DNA of 64,000 nt from Myxococcales bacterium (GCA_020632975.1 JACKEL010000005.1:62001-126000), one strand, 5' to 3'. Shown: positions 36,445-46,258, numbered from the stretch's first letter. The notes: generated from the letters alone by a model not told the origin. Numbers and translations: made by a program.

Positions 36445-37758
36445 ATGAGATGGTTTGCTGTTCTCTTTTTGAGTGTTGGCTTGGTTTGGACAGGTTGTAG
36501 CAGCCCTCCAACCACCAACCAAACGTACGAACTGACGTATTATCGGGACATCAAGCCCATCGTCGACGCCAAGTGCGTCAACTGCCATACCAAGGACAAC
36601 ATCGGCCCCATGCCACTCGATAGCTTTGAGATGATGCATCAGTTCCGCGACAGCTCGAAGATCCAAATCGAGCAAAACAAGATGCCCCCTTGGAAAGGCG
36701 ACAATCAGTGCAACGAATACACAAACAACTTCGCCCTCTCTGACGATGAGCGTAAAAAGATCCTACGTTGGATGGAGATCGGCGCCCCCCAAGGCGATCC
36801 CAACGACACAACCCCCACACAAAGCAAGTCTTCTGGACTCGAAAAGGTCGATCTGACACTGACTTTGCCTGTGGCATACACACCCCTCAAGTCACCTGAT
36901 GATTACCGTTGTTTCGTGGTGGACTGGGACAAAAAAGAAACCACCTACATCACGGGTTATCACGTCAAAGCCGACAACAAAAAGATCGCTCACCACCTTA
37001 TCGCTTACGTGGTGGCCCCCAAAGATGTCGCCAAGCTCATGGAAAAAGACGCTGCCGAAGAAGGCCCTGGATACACCTGTTTTGGCGGTCCCAAAGTCAA
37101 CGCGGGTTGGGTGGGCGCTTGGGCTCCAGGTGGTGGCGCGCAGCTTTATCCCAAAGGTACGGGGATCAAGATCGAGCCAGGCTCCAAGATCGTCATCCAG
37201 ATGCACTACAACGTCCTCCAAAGCAACCCAGAGCCCGACCAAAGCAAGATCGAGTTCCAACTGGCGGACAAAGTGGAAAAAGAAGGCTTCTTGCTTCCTT
37301 ACGCAAACTTGCTTGGCGGCTGGAGTGGCAAAGGGATGGAGATCCCCGCAGGACAAGCAGACGTAAAGCACGAGTTCAAGGCAGATATCGTCTCCTTGCT
37401 CAAAGCACGCTATCTGCCCAAGTTAGAGTCCATCACGATCTACAGCGCGACACTGCACCTCCATCTTCTCGGTAAATCGGCCAAGTTGTACGTCAAACGC
37501 GCGGCTGGCAAAGAAGACTGTATGCTCAATGTCCCCCAATGGGACTTCAACTGGCAGTACATGTACGAACTCAAGACCCCGATGGTCCTCAAAGCTGGCG
37601 ACGAACTTGGACTTGCTTGCCAGTGGGACAACTCCCCCGAAAATCAACCCATCGTCGATGGCCAACGCACGATCCCCGAAAATGTCTACTGGGGTGATGG
37701 AACCCGCGATGAGATGTGCCTTGGCGTCGTTTACCTCACCTACAACACCACCCCCTGA
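36445..37758 (+). CDS. cytochrome c - copper type II monooxygenase (PHM/DBM-like) lipoprotein
   Basis: A 437-residue predicted lipoprotein (lipobox VWTGC, Cys18). Residues 30-115 form a small c-type cytochrome-like domain with haem motif CVNCH (44-48) and candidate axial Met80 (KMPPW). The remainder is a copper type II, ascorbate-dependent monooxygenase fold. CuH ligands are His183-His184 (IAHHLIAY) and His254 (IQMHYN). CuM ligands are HxH in LHLHLLGK near 338-340 and Met in DEMCLGV near the end. All ligands of eukaryotic PHM/DBM are thus present. It would act in the periplasm, possibly passing electrons from haem to copper. Myxobacterial homologues are uncharacterised. GGAG precedes the ATG. 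Confidence 0.82.
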   Translation: MRWFAVLFLSVGLVWTGCSSPPTTNQTYELTYYRDIKPIVDAKCVNCHTKDNIGPMPLDSFEMMHQFRDSSKIQIEQNKMPPWKGDNQCNEYTNNFALSDDERKKILRWMEIGAPQGDPNDTTPTQSKSSGLEKVDLTLTLPVAYTPLKSPDDYRCFVVDWDKKETTYITGYHVKADNKKIAHHLIAYVVAPKDVAKLMEKDAAEEGPGYTCFGGPKVNAGWVGAWAPGGGAQLYPKGTGIKIEPGSKIVIQMHYNVLQSNPEPDQSKIEFQLADKVEKEGFLLPYANLLGGWSGKGMEIPAGQADVKHEFKADIVSLLKARYLPKLESITIYSATLHLHLLGKSAKLYVKRAAGKEDCMLNVPQWDFNWQYMYELKTPMVLKAGDELGLACQWDNSPENQPIVDGQRTIPENVYWGDGTRDEMCLGVVYLTYNTTP

Positions 37759-37938
37759 TCCCCTCGCATCCTTCCTCCACGCATCTTTCGATTTCCCACA
37801 ACATCCAAGCAAAGACGTCTTTTGTTGAGACAAAGCTTGTCTTACCTTGGCCTCTGCAAAGGGTGACAAAGTGAAGAAAAACGTCTATCTTTGTTCGGTT
37901 GCTCCTTCTTGAAGTATTGTTTGTGTTGGAGGTTTTGT

Positions 37939-39512
37939 ATGTTTCCCCATCTGATCCGCATCATTGGCTTGGTGGTCATGGTCACCCTTGGCACACAAGC
38001 CTGCAATAGTACCCCACCATCCGACGTTTGTGGTGGCAATACCTTTGGACCCTGCCCTACCAACGCACAATGCAAAAAAGTCATCCTCGCAGGCACAAAA
38101 GATAGCACGTTCGTCTGTGTGCAAGTCCAAGAACGTTCGAGTATTGGGGGACTTTGCGAAGGCAACGCAAGTCGCTGCCAAGAAGATCTCTTTTGTTATG
38201 CGCCTGACAGCCGCGTCGCAGAAAGCTATTGCACCCGAACTTGCGCAGAAGACAAAGACTGCCCTCAAGGTTACAACTGCGGCCCCTTTGGAAACAGCAA
38301 AGCCTGCATCCGTTCCCAAGCCACCAAAGAAGAAGGATGTCGCTGCCAAAAAGCAGGCACCTCTTGCACCAAAAACGGCCACAACGACTGCGCCATCGAC
38401 GAAGGTTACTTCTGTTTGTCCAACGGCCCCCAAGATCCCAATGCCATCTGCATCAAAGAGTGCGACCCCACATACACACAAGCTTGCGCAGAAGGCTTCT
38501 TTTGTTCCCAAGACGCCACAGGACGCAATCTCTGTGTCAAAGAGGCCTTTACACGACAAGAGATGGGCGGAAGCTGCAAAGACTACGGAAAAGCCGAGTG
38601 CAAAGAAGATCTCTTTTGCTACAGCCAGTACGATAGCGACCCTTACGCTTATTGTTCCAAGCGCTGTAGTCCTTACGACAGCGGCAGTTGTCCCGCGCGT
38701 TTTGTGTGTGAGTCACCAAACATCGAAGACCCCTTCTTTTGTATCCCACGCGGCACCAAAGACCTTGGCGACGACTGCTCCCAAGAAGGCTATCGCGTCT
38801 GTCGTTCGGGCTTTTGTGCTCGTCCAGATCGCAGCTCTAGCGATGCCTTCTGCACCCAACGTTGCGATCCCAGTCAAGACGACTGTCCCCAAGGCTTCTC
38901 ATGTCGATTGTTTGCGAACCTCTATCGCTATCTTTGTGATCGCGCACAGGCCGGTAGCATCGGGACCATCTGCAACAAAAATGGCGACGCGGATTGTTTA
39001 AGCAAGATCTGCATCGCTCCCCAACAAGGCACCATCAACCGCATTTGCAGCCAAACCTGCGATGCGCAAAAGCCCTGCCCTTCAGGATGGAAGTGCGATG
39101 GAACACGTCAACTCTGTCTCCCCGACTCAGGGACAGGGCAGATCGGCGATCCTTGCACCCAACCCGCAGACTGCCTCCTTGGAAACTGCGTCACCAACGC
39201 AGCAGGCAAAAGCTTCTGCACGCAAACTTGCCAAGATAGCATCCAGTGTCCGAGCGGCTTTACCTGCCAAGACTACGCCAATGGCCGCTTTTGCTTACCT
39301 GCCACCACACAGTCTGGACAAGTGGGCGATGCTTGCCCCAATGGTGCAGGTGATTGCACAAGTTCGATCTGCGTCACAGATGTCCTCAAAAATCGCACTT
39401 TTTGCACAGAGCAGTGCGGTACAGAAAAAAGCTTGCCCAGTTGGATTCAAATGTTACGAAACCCTCCCCAGGTGCGGGCTTTTGCACCCCACCTGACTAC
39501 CAAGCTCCCTGA
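37939..39512 (+). CDS. Cys-rich modular lipoprotein, interrupted by two homopolymer frameshifts
   Basis: The start (ATG behind TTGGAGG) gives a lipoprotein signal with LGTQAC, then about ten disulfide-rich modules of 45-55 residues (for example EDLFCYSQYDSDPYAYCSKRC, broken as CxxGFxCxx...C). The frame is sound to about 39424. There six As (39425-39430), and further on four Cs (39466-39469), each act as if one base too long. With one base removed at each run the protein reads GTEKACPVGFKCYETLPG and then AGFCTPPDYQAP, and stops at 39512, 5 bp before the next gene, giving 523 residues. Read literally, the frame runs to 39843 over the next gene with non-homologous sequence. Sequencing error or a true pseudogene are both possible. 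Confidence 0.72.
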
Positions 39513-39517
39513 AAAGT

Positions 39518-40633
39518 ATGAAACCTCGTTTGCTGCTCCGCTCCTGTTGGCTTCTTTTGTTCTGCTTCTTTGGCTGTGGTGTATCGCGCGTCTCAGCCCG
39601 CCCAACAAGCCAACCGCACATCACAACAAAAGCCTCCTCTCTTCCTTCGTCTCGTTCGAAGCCATCGACATCTTCGCTTTTGCGAGGCTACCTCCAACAA
39701 AGACAACTTCCTTGGCATCGAGAGCATCGCCTCTTAGAAGCCTTGGCCAAAAGCCCCGCCTCAACGTGGCTGCTTCCTGTGATCGAAAGATCCAGACGCA
39801 GCTACCCCGGCCAGCTCGACGAGATCGAACGACGACGCCTTGATACCTTGGCCAAGCTTTGCACCCAACAAAAAGACGAAGCCCACCCGATCTTGCGCCG
39901 CGGACTCACACATCGTTGGTGGACTGTTCGAGAGGCAACACTCCATATCCTCCGTGCCATGGGAAAGATCCACACCCTTTCGCTCAAAAAAGACATCGCT
40001 GCGCGCTTATACGATCCGCACCATCATGTCCGTCGTGTGGCCTCTTACACCTTGCAAAAGCTCTTTGGCGATCCACCCACGATCCTCTGGGCGCCCTGGT
40101 ATTGGACGATGTTGCTTTTGTTGTTGCTGCTTTCGCTGGTTGTAGGGGGGCTTTTGTTGCTGCGAAGATCAGGTTGGTCTGGGGCGCGGATCTTCAAAGA
40201 TACGGTAGCAACGAGTGTAGGCGCCTTGGTCTTTTTGGCGCTGGGCATGTTTCTTTTGTGGTGGACGCATCGCGATATCCAAGCCATCTCACGTCACGAG
40301 ATCTACGATGATTCGAGGATCTTACCTTTTGCGATGCAGCTTCTGTGGATGAGCAGTATCGTTTTTGGCGCAGCACGCGGACTTTTCCAAAGCGAACGAC
40401 GCCAAGGCTTCTCTCCCTCACCGCACAACGTGTTTTGGGGCCTTTTGGGTCCCACTGCCCTCGCTTTCTTCGCGGCATTGTCACTTTCTTTGCTGGGACC
40501 TTTTCGTCTCCCCTTCTTTCCGCTTTTCGCAGGACTCGGCTGGATCGCAGCGATCTTCTGTTTTTTGCTCGTTTTTGCCAAGATTTCGCCCAAAAACACT
40601 GAACATAAAAAGCCAACCATTTCAAAAAGTTAA
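39518..40633 (+). CDS. HEAT-repeat membrane protein
   Basis: A 371-residue protein. The N-terminal signal (LLLFCFFGCG) may be a lipobox or a cleavable signal. Residues 55-200 are HEAT-like (LLEALAKSPASTWLLPVIERS; ILRRGLTHRWWTVREATLHILRAMG; RLYDPHHHVRRVASYTLQKLFG). The C-terminal 170 residues hold about five transmembrane helices. It starts 5 bp after the corrected stop of the Cys-rich lipoprotein gene, so the two are likely co-transcribed. No family name is recognised. The last 20 codons overlap an imperfect repeat shared with the smc upstream region. Confidence 0.7.
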   Translation: MKPRLLLRSCWLLLFCFFGCGVSRVSARPTSQPHITTKASSLPSSRSKPSTSSLLRGYLQQRQLPWHREHRLLEALAKSPASTWLLPVIERSRRSYPGQLDEIERRRLDTLAKLCTQQKDEAHPILRRGLTHRWWTVREATLHILRAMGKIHTLSLKKDIAARLYDPHHHVRRVASYTLQKLFGDPPTILWAPWYWTMLLLLLLLSLVVGGLLLLRRSGWSGARIFKDTVATSVGALVFLALGMFLLWWTHRDIQAISRHEIYDDSRILPFAMQLLWMSSIVFGAARGLFQSERRQGFSPSPHNVFWGLLGPTALAFFAALSLSLLGPFRLPFFPLFAGLGWIAAIFCFLLVFAKISPKNTEHKKPTISKS

Positions 40634-40669
40634 ATCTTTTTTTGGCAAAAAATTGACACATCCAGCTTG

Positions 40670-40697
40670 CCATGTTAGCCCAAAACATTGAACATGG
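40670..40697 (+). promoter_or_regulatory. inverted repeat upstream of smc
   Basis: CCATGTT (40670-40676) and AACATGG (40691-40697) are perfect 7-bp inverted arms around a 14-nt loop, about 135 bp before the smc start. A TTGACA box lies just upstream (about 40653-40658). The arrangement could be an operator or a weak hairpin; no T-run follows, so it is not a classical terminator. Confidence 0.35.
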
Positions 40698-40831
40698 TAC
40701 AAATGTGTAGGTATGTGTTTCAGTATTTTTTTGATGTGCAAGGCTTGTGTGGGCCCTCGTAAACAAAGACGCAAAAAACAAGAAGATCTCTTCTATCCTC
40801 AGAAGAGTTAGGCAGATAAAGGGCGAGAAGG

Positions 40832-43800
40832 GTGAGACTGAAGCGCATCGATCTCGAAGGATTCAAGTCATTTTGCGATCCCGTCACGATATCGTTTGAA
40901 CACAATATCGTGGGGGTGGTAGGTCCCAACGGTTGCGGAAAAAGCAACGTCCTTGACGCGATTCGTTGGGTCATGGGAGAGCGGAGCATCAAGAACCTTC
41001 GAGGAAAAGAACGCCTTGATGTGATCTTTGCGGGTAGCGAAAAGCGCAACCCTGCTCCCCAAGCCCGCGTCACCCTGACACTCGCAGACGTCGAGCCCGA
41101 CTACCGCCCAGAAGGACTCCAAGATCAAAGCGAGATCGCGATTACGCGCGTCCTCAAACGCAGCGGAAGCAGCGAATACCTCGCCAATGGTGAGCCCTGC
41201 CGCCTTCGTGATATCCGCATGTTGTTCTTGGGAACGGGTCTTGGTAACAAAAACAGTTACGCCCTCCTCGAACAAGGCCGTGTCAGCGCGTTTATCCAAT
41301 CCACACCCGAAAATCGCCGCCTCTGGATCGAAGAAGCCGCAGGGATCACCCGCTACAAAGAGCACCGCAAACAAGCGGAAAGCAACCTCAATAGCACCCA
41401 AGGCAACCTTGATCGCCTCAACGATATCTTGCGAGAGCTCGGCCAACAACGCAAAAGTTTGCAGCGTCAAGCCAGCAAAGCCCGTCGCCACCGCCTGTTG
41501 CGCGAAGAGATCGAGCACTTGGACCTGTACCTTGCAGCGCATCGCTATCTCGAAAACTGGGCCAAAGAACGCCAACTCAAGATGTTGTTGGATGACCTTG
41601 GCGCTGTCGAGCAAACGCTGAGAGAAGCGATCCAAGAACAAGAGCAAGCGCTCGAAAAAACAGAAGAAAAGCTCAAAGAAGAAGCAGGCCAGATCCAAGA
41701 AGAACGCGACAAGCTACAAAAGTCGCAAGCCCGCGTTGCCCTGTTACAACAGTCCGCAGAGCACATGCAAAGTGATGCTGGCGGCCTCAAGACCCGCCAA
41801 GATCAGCTCGCTGAAGAGCAACAAAAACTCACGGATCAACAAAAGCAGTCCGAGCACCAAGAACAAGTCATTACCGAACAGATCGAGCAACTGCAACAAG
41901 AAGGCGGCGATGCACACGAGTCGCTTGAACAACTCAACGCAGATCTTGAAGAACTCAACGAACGCCTCACCGAAGCAGACGCTCTGATCGAAAACATCAA
42001 AGGTGATGTGATCGAGGCCGTCACCAAAGAGACGACTGCGCGCAACCATGTTCAAGAACTCGGACGCCGCACCCAAGAGCTTCAACAGCGCCAAGAACGA
42101 CAACGCGCTGAACTCGACGAAGCCACCGCCCAAGAAGCGATGGCCCGCGCACAACAACACAAAAACATCGAAGAAGTCGAGCGCAACCGCGAAGAACAAG
42201 AGATCCTTGTCCATGCCCAAGAGGACGTTAGCGCACGCAAAGAAGTCCTCAAAGAACAAGTCGAACAATCACGCGTCCGCCTCCAACAAAGCCGCCAACA
42301 TCTCGCAGAACGTCGCGCAAAGCTCGAATCACTCGAAGAGATCCAAGCACAGTACCAAGATCTCAACGAAGCCAGCCGCGCCCTTCTGCTTTCGCGAGAC
42401 ACGGATGGACCTCTCGATAATGCCCAGCTACTCGGCCTTGTCGCAGACCTAATCGATGTCCCACAAGCCTACGAAGGCCCCATCGCCGCGGCTTTGGGCG
42501 ATCGTTTGCAGTACCTCGTTATCGATCGCCCTGAAGATGCACGCGTTGCCATCGAATACCTTGAGCAACAACAGCTTGGACGCACAGGCTTTGTTGCAAA
42601 TCCCCAAAGCTCCGCGACATTTGAAGAGACTCTTCCACGCGATCCTTCGATCCGTGGAAGCTTGTTGCAGCTCTTGGCTTCAGCGTCCCCTTCACCCCTT
42701 CTTGCCCAGCTGTTGCGTCCTTTCGTACTGGTCGGCGATATCGACGATGCTTTGCGTCTTCGTCCTCAAGTGTCGTCCCACCTGACCCTTGTCACCGAGA
42801 AAGGCGAACTCCTCCATCCTGATGGTGCGATCCTTGGGGGAAGTCAGCGCAGCGCGGGCTTGGGAATGATCCAACGCAAGCGCCAAATCCGCGAACTGAC
42901 CGAGGAAGTCAACGAACTCGATGAGCAAACCCTGCGTTTGGAAGATACGCTCGCGGACCAAGAGTACGAGTACGAGCAACTGACCCTGCAATTGGCACAA
43001 TACCGCGATCAACTTCAACAAATCGCCCTGCGCCAAACCAAGTTGCTTGCGGACCAAGAACGCCTCGAACAAGAAGTCGCTCGCCACAAAGAACGCGTCC
43101 ATCGCCTTCAATTGGAAGCACGCCAACTTCAACAAGAACAAACGGGACTCCAAGAAGCCCAAGCAGAGGCCCACAAAAGCCTCGAAGTCTACGAAAAGCT
43201 CCGCCAAGATCACGAAGCGCGCCTCCAAGAAGCACGTATGCAGATCGAAGCAGACCGCCAAAGACAAGCCATCCTTTCGCGTCAATGCACGGATCTCAAA
43301 GTGCGCATCGCTGCCCAACGTGAACGACTCGAAGCCCTCCAACAACAGCACAAAAACCTGTTGCATCGCCAAGACTATCTCAAACGCCGCAGCATCGAGA
43401 TCGACGCAGAACACGAAGTCCTCAACGAAAAACTCAGCGAAAAGCTCCAAGGACACGAAGAGATCAAGTCAGAGATTGAGACACTGCGCCAAGCCATCCA
43501 AACTGACGAAGCGCGTATCCAAGCCCAAAACCAAGGTTACTTGTCCCTCGAAGCATCGCACCTCAAAGCACGCAAAGAGATCGAGATGCGTCGTATCGAG
43601 CTTGAGCAAAATCGCGAGAAGCGCACACAACACTTGCTCGCTCTCCGCGAAGTGGACGTCAATCTCAAGGCTCTCAACGACGATATCCGCCAACGCTACG
43701 GCATCTCCATCGGTGAGACCTTGCCTGGACACCACTGTTCTCCCCGTCCCTCGAAGCAAGATCCACAAAAACTCAAGGATCTGCAAAAAGAACTCGCTCG

Positions 43801-44437
43801 CCTTGGAGATGTGAACCCCTTGGCAGAGAAAGAGTACGATGAGGTTGACGAAAGATACACCTTCCTCAAAGAACAAGTCGCAGATCTCGAAAAAGCTTCT
43901 TCCGCGATCAAAGGCACGATCCGCAAGCTTGATCAACAGATCCGCGAAGAGTTCCAAACTACTTTCGAAGCGATCCGCGGCCACTTCGCAACCCTCTTCC
44001 CCAAGATCTTCGAAGGCGGCAGCGCGGAGTTGATCCTCACAGATCCCAGAAACCTGCTCGAAACAGGCGTCGAGATCATGGTGCGCCCCCCAGGAAAACG
44101 CCGTCAGACGGTCGCTTTGCTCTCAGGTGGCGAAAAGGCGATGACCACGATCGCCCTACTCTTCGCCTTCTTCCTCTACAAGCCTTCGCCCTTCTGTGTT
44201 CTCGACGAAGTGGACGCTCCCTTGGACGACGTCAACATCGATCGCTACAACAACGTGTTGCGCGAACTGTCCCAACTCACGCAGTTTATCGTCATCACGC
44301 ACAACAAGCGAACCATGGAGATGACCGATCACCTCTACGGTGTCACGATGCAAGAACCTGGCGTCTCCACCGTGGTTGCGGTTCGTCTAGAAGCCCGCAG
44401 CCAAGCCCAACCCATCCAACACGCCTACGTCAGTTAA
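40832..44437 (+). CDS. smc: chromosome segregation ATPase SMC
   Basis: A 1201-residue SMC protein that organises and segregates the chromosome with ScpA/ScpB. Visible are N-terminal Walker A (GPNGCGKSN, near residue 32), RGKERLDVIFAGSEKRNP, two long coiled coils (about 165-500 and 670-1010), a hinge between them (AALGDRLQYLVIDRPEDARVA), and the C-terminal head with signature LSGGEKAM, Walker B FCVLDEVDAPLDDVN and the D/H-loop FIVITHNKRTME. Full length for bacterial SMC. It starts at GTG; the next Met is far inside the head, and the sequence MKRIDLEGFKSF-type start (VRLKRIDLEGFKSF) matches the family. ftsY follows on the same strand. Confidence 0.97.
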   Translation: MRLKRIDLEGFKSFCDPVTISFEHNIVGVVGPNGCGKSNVLDAIRWVMGERSIKNLRGKERLDVIFAGSEKRNPAPQARVTLTLADVEPDYRPEGLQDQSEIAITRVLKRSGSSEYLANGEPCRLRDIRMLFLGTGLGNKNSYALLEQGRVSAFIQSTPENRRLWIEEAAGITRYKEHRKQAESNLNSTQGNLDRLNDILRELGQQRKSLQRQASKARRHRLLREEIEHLDLYLAAHRYLENWAKERQLKMLLDDLGAVEQTLREAIQEQEQALEKTEEKLKEEAGQIQEERDKLQKSQARVALLQQSAEHMQSDAGGLKTRQDQLAEEQQKLTDQQKQSEHQEQVITEQIEQLQQEGGDAHESLEQLNADLEELNERLTEADALIENIKGDVIEAVTKETTARNHVQELGRRTQELQQRQERQRAELDEATAQEAMARAQQHKNIEEVERNREEQEILVHAQEDVSARKEVLKEQVEQSRVRLQQSRQHLAERRAKLESLEEIQAQYQDLNEASRALLLSRDTDGPLDNAQLLGLVADLIDVPQAYEGPIAAALGDRLQYLVIDRPEDARVAIEYLEQQQLGRTGFVANPQSSATFEETLPRDPSIRGSLLQLLASASPSPLLAQLLRPFVLVGDIDDALRLRPQVSSHLTLVTEKGELLHPDGAILGGSQRSAGLGMIQRKRQIRELTEEVNELDEQTLRLEDTLADQEYEYEQLTLQLAQYRDQLQQIALRQTKLLADQERLEQEVARHKERVHRLQLEARQLQQEQTGLQEAQAEAHKSLEVYEKLRQDHEARLQEARMQIEADRQRQAILSRQCTDLKVRIAAQRERLEALQQQHKNLLHRQDYLKRRSIEIDAEHEVLNEKLSEKLQGHEEIKSEIETLRQAIQTDEARIQAQNQGYLSLEASHLKARKEIEMRRIELEQNREKRTQHLLALREVDVNLKALNDDIRQRYGISIGETLPGHHCSPRPSKQDPQKLKDLQKELARLGDVNPLAEKEYDEVDERYTFLKEQVADLEKASSAIKGTIRKLDQQIREEFQTTFEAIRGHFATLFPKIFEGGSAELILTDPRNLLETGVEIMVRPPGKRRQTVALLSGGEKAMTTIALLFAFFLYKPSPFCVLDEVDAPLDDVNIDRYNNVLRELSQLTQFIVITHNKRTMEMTDHLYGVTMQEPGVSTVVAVRLEARSQAQPIQHAYVS

Positions 44438-44575
44438 GCCACCTCTCCTTCTGCGAATTGACAAGCCCGCCCATCAGCGCTATCTCTTCTTTCCCAAAGC
44501 GCGTGCCCTATCTGCACGCACCCCCATCGTATGCTTGCAATACAGCCTTTCTATCGACCGCAAGGAGAGTCGCTT

Positions 44576-46252
44576 ATGTCTATCCTCTTTCTCGCCCAAA
44601 GCAAGGGCGGTGCCTTTGCAGACTTTCTCAAGGATTATCCCTTCCTTGTCTTGGTGCTCATCGCCGCCGCGCTGTTTTTGATCACCCACTTCTTCAGCAT
44701 CCGCGTCCAACGATGGCTTGCTCCTCCCACCACCAAAACTATCCCACCCGCTGAAAAAGCGGAAAAGAAAGATAAGCCTGAGGCCAAGGTCGAGAAAACG
44801 ACCAAAAAAGCCGAAGCCAAGGCGGAAAAGCCCGCTGAGAAGAAAGCCGAAGCCAAGGCTGAAGCAAAAGAGCAAAAACCTGCTGAGAAAAAAGAGCAGA
44901 AGCCTGCTCAAAAGGCCGAAGCCAAGGAAGAGAAACCTGCACAGAAGGCTGAAGCAAAAGAGCAAAAGCCCGCTGAGAAGAAAGACAAGCCCGAGACCAA
45001 GGAAGAAAAGCCTGCTCAAAAAGCCGAAGCCAAGGTCGAAAAGCCTGTTGAGAAGAAAGACAAGCCTGAGGCCAAGGAAGAAAAGCCTGCTCAAAAGGCC
45101 GAAGTAAAAGAGCAAAAGGCAGAGACCAAAGAAGAAAAGCCCGCTGACAAAGCCGAGGCAAAAGAAGAAAAAGCCGAAGCCAAGGCTGAAGCAAAAGCGG
45201 AAAAGCCCGCTGAGAAGAAAGATCTCAGCCCAGAAGAACTCGAGAAAGAAGAAAAACGCCAACGCCGCAGAGAGCGCACAGAACGTATGCGTAACAAACG
45301 CGAAGTGCACGTCTCCGAGATGGAAGTCAAAGAAGAGAACACCCACACGCCGCGAACGCTGCGTGAAGGTCTCGAAAAAACCCGTCAAGGCTGGTTTGGC
45401 AAGTTGAACAATCTGTTGTTGGGCAAAAAGACCCTCAACAAGGACGTATTGGAAGAACTCGAAACCATCCTCTTTAGTGCAGATGTCGGAACCCAGACCA
45501 CACAAGCTTTGTTGGCCGTCATCGAGGAAAAACTTGATCGTTCAGAGTTGAAAGACAATGAAACCGTTCGAGCCGCCCTCAAAGACGAGATCTACAAGAT
45601 GATCAACCTCGGCGAAACCGAGTACGATTACAAAAAGCACAAGCCTTACGTGATCATGGTCGTGGGCGTGAACGGCGTTGGAAAGACTACAACCATCGGC
45701 AAGATCGCTGCTCGCCTCAACCAAAAAGGCAAGAAAGTCCTCTTGGCAGCAGGCGACACCTTCCGCGCTGCTGCAGACGAACAACTGGAGATCTGGTCCA
45801 AGCGCACAGACGCTTTGTTGGTTCGCGGACAGTCAGGACAAGATCCATCATCCGTCATCTTTGACGCACTGAAGTCAGGGGTCGCCAAAGAAGTAGACGT
45901 GGTTCTCGCGGATACAGCGGGCCGTCTGCACACACAACAAAACTTGATGGAAGAATTGAAAAAAGTCCGCCGCACCATGGAAAAAGCCTACGATGGCGCT
46001 CCCCATGAGATCATGTTGGTTCTGGACGCAACCATCGGCCAAAACGCAGTCAACCAAGCACGCGAGTTCAACGAAGCTTTGGGCCTCACAGGAATCGCCC
46101 TGACCAAGCTTGATGGCACCGCAAAAGGCGGGATCATCATCGCCATCAGCAACGAGCTCAAGATCCCCGTCCGCTACGTCGGCGTTGGAGAACACATCGA
46201 CGAACTCAAGATCTTCGATCCCAGCGAGTTTGTGGAAGCTCTCTTCTCCTAA
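44576..46252 (+). CDS. ftsY: signal recognition particle receptor FtsY with Lys/Ala/Glu-rich extension
   Basis: The SRP receptor that docks ribosome-SRP complexes at the inner membrane. The 558-residue protein begins with a membrane segment (FLVLVLIAAALFLITHF, residues 22-38). A highly repetitive Lys/Ala/Glu/Pro stretch of about 175 residues follows (units such as KAEAKEQKPAEKK). The NG domain runs from about residue 255 to the end. GTPase motifs are GVNGVGKTTT (about 363), DTAGRLH and TKLDGTAKGG. AAGGAGAG before the ATG at 44576 supports this start over an upstream frame from 44531. It follows smc by 138 bp; smc-ftsY pairing is common. E. coli FtsY has an acidic A domain; here the linker is mixed-charge and repetitive. 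Confidence 0.96.
   Translation: MSILFLAQSKGGAFADFLKDYPFLVLVLIAAALFLITHFFSIRVQRWLAPPTTKTIPPAEKAEKKDKPEAKVEKTTKKAEAKAEKPAEKKAEAKAEAKEQKPAEKKEQKPAQKAEAKEEKPAQKAEAKEQKPAEKKDKPETKEEKPAQKAEAKVEKPVEKKDKPEAKEEKPAQKAEVKEQKAETKEEKPADKAEAKEEKAEAKAEAKAEKPAEKKDLSPEELEKEEKRQRRRERTERMRNKREVHVSEMEVKEENTHTPRTLREGLEKTRQGWFGKLNNLLLGKKTLNKDVLEELETILFSADVGTQTTQALLAVIEEKLDRSELKDNETVRAALKDEIYKMINLGETEYDYKKHKPYVIMVVGVNGVGKTTTIGKIAARLNQKGKKVLLAAGDTFRAAADEQLEIWSKRTDALLVRGQSGQDPSSVIFDALKSGVAKEVDVVLADTAGRLHTQQNLMEELKKVRRTMEKAYDGAPHEIMLVLDATIGQNAVNQAREFNEALGLTGIALTKLDGTAKGGIIIAISNELKIPVRYVGVGEHIDELKIFDPSEFVEALFS
44744..45230 (+). repeat. degenerate Lys/Ala/Glu codon repeat inside ftsY
   Basis: Units of about 12-20 codons built from GCTGAAGCAAAAGAGCAAAAG-like blocks (shown here within 20 bases as GCTGAAGCAAAAGAGC) and GAGAAGAAAGACAAGCC recur through the linker region. 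Several are near-identical at DNA level, so the length may vary between strains and assembly may collapse it. Confidence 0.75.
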
Positions 46253-46258
46253 GCCCCC

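Noticed and set aside
39513..39843. C-terminal extension of the Cys-rich lipoprotein frame
   Set aside because: It covers the start of the next gene and loses the Cys-module pattern; explained by two homopolymer frameshifts.
44480..45505. 341-codon Leu/Phe-rich minus-strand frame resembling a membrane protein
   Set aside because: It is the complement of the Lys/Ala/Glu repeats of ftsY (AAG/GAA read as Phe/Leu), not a real membrane protein.
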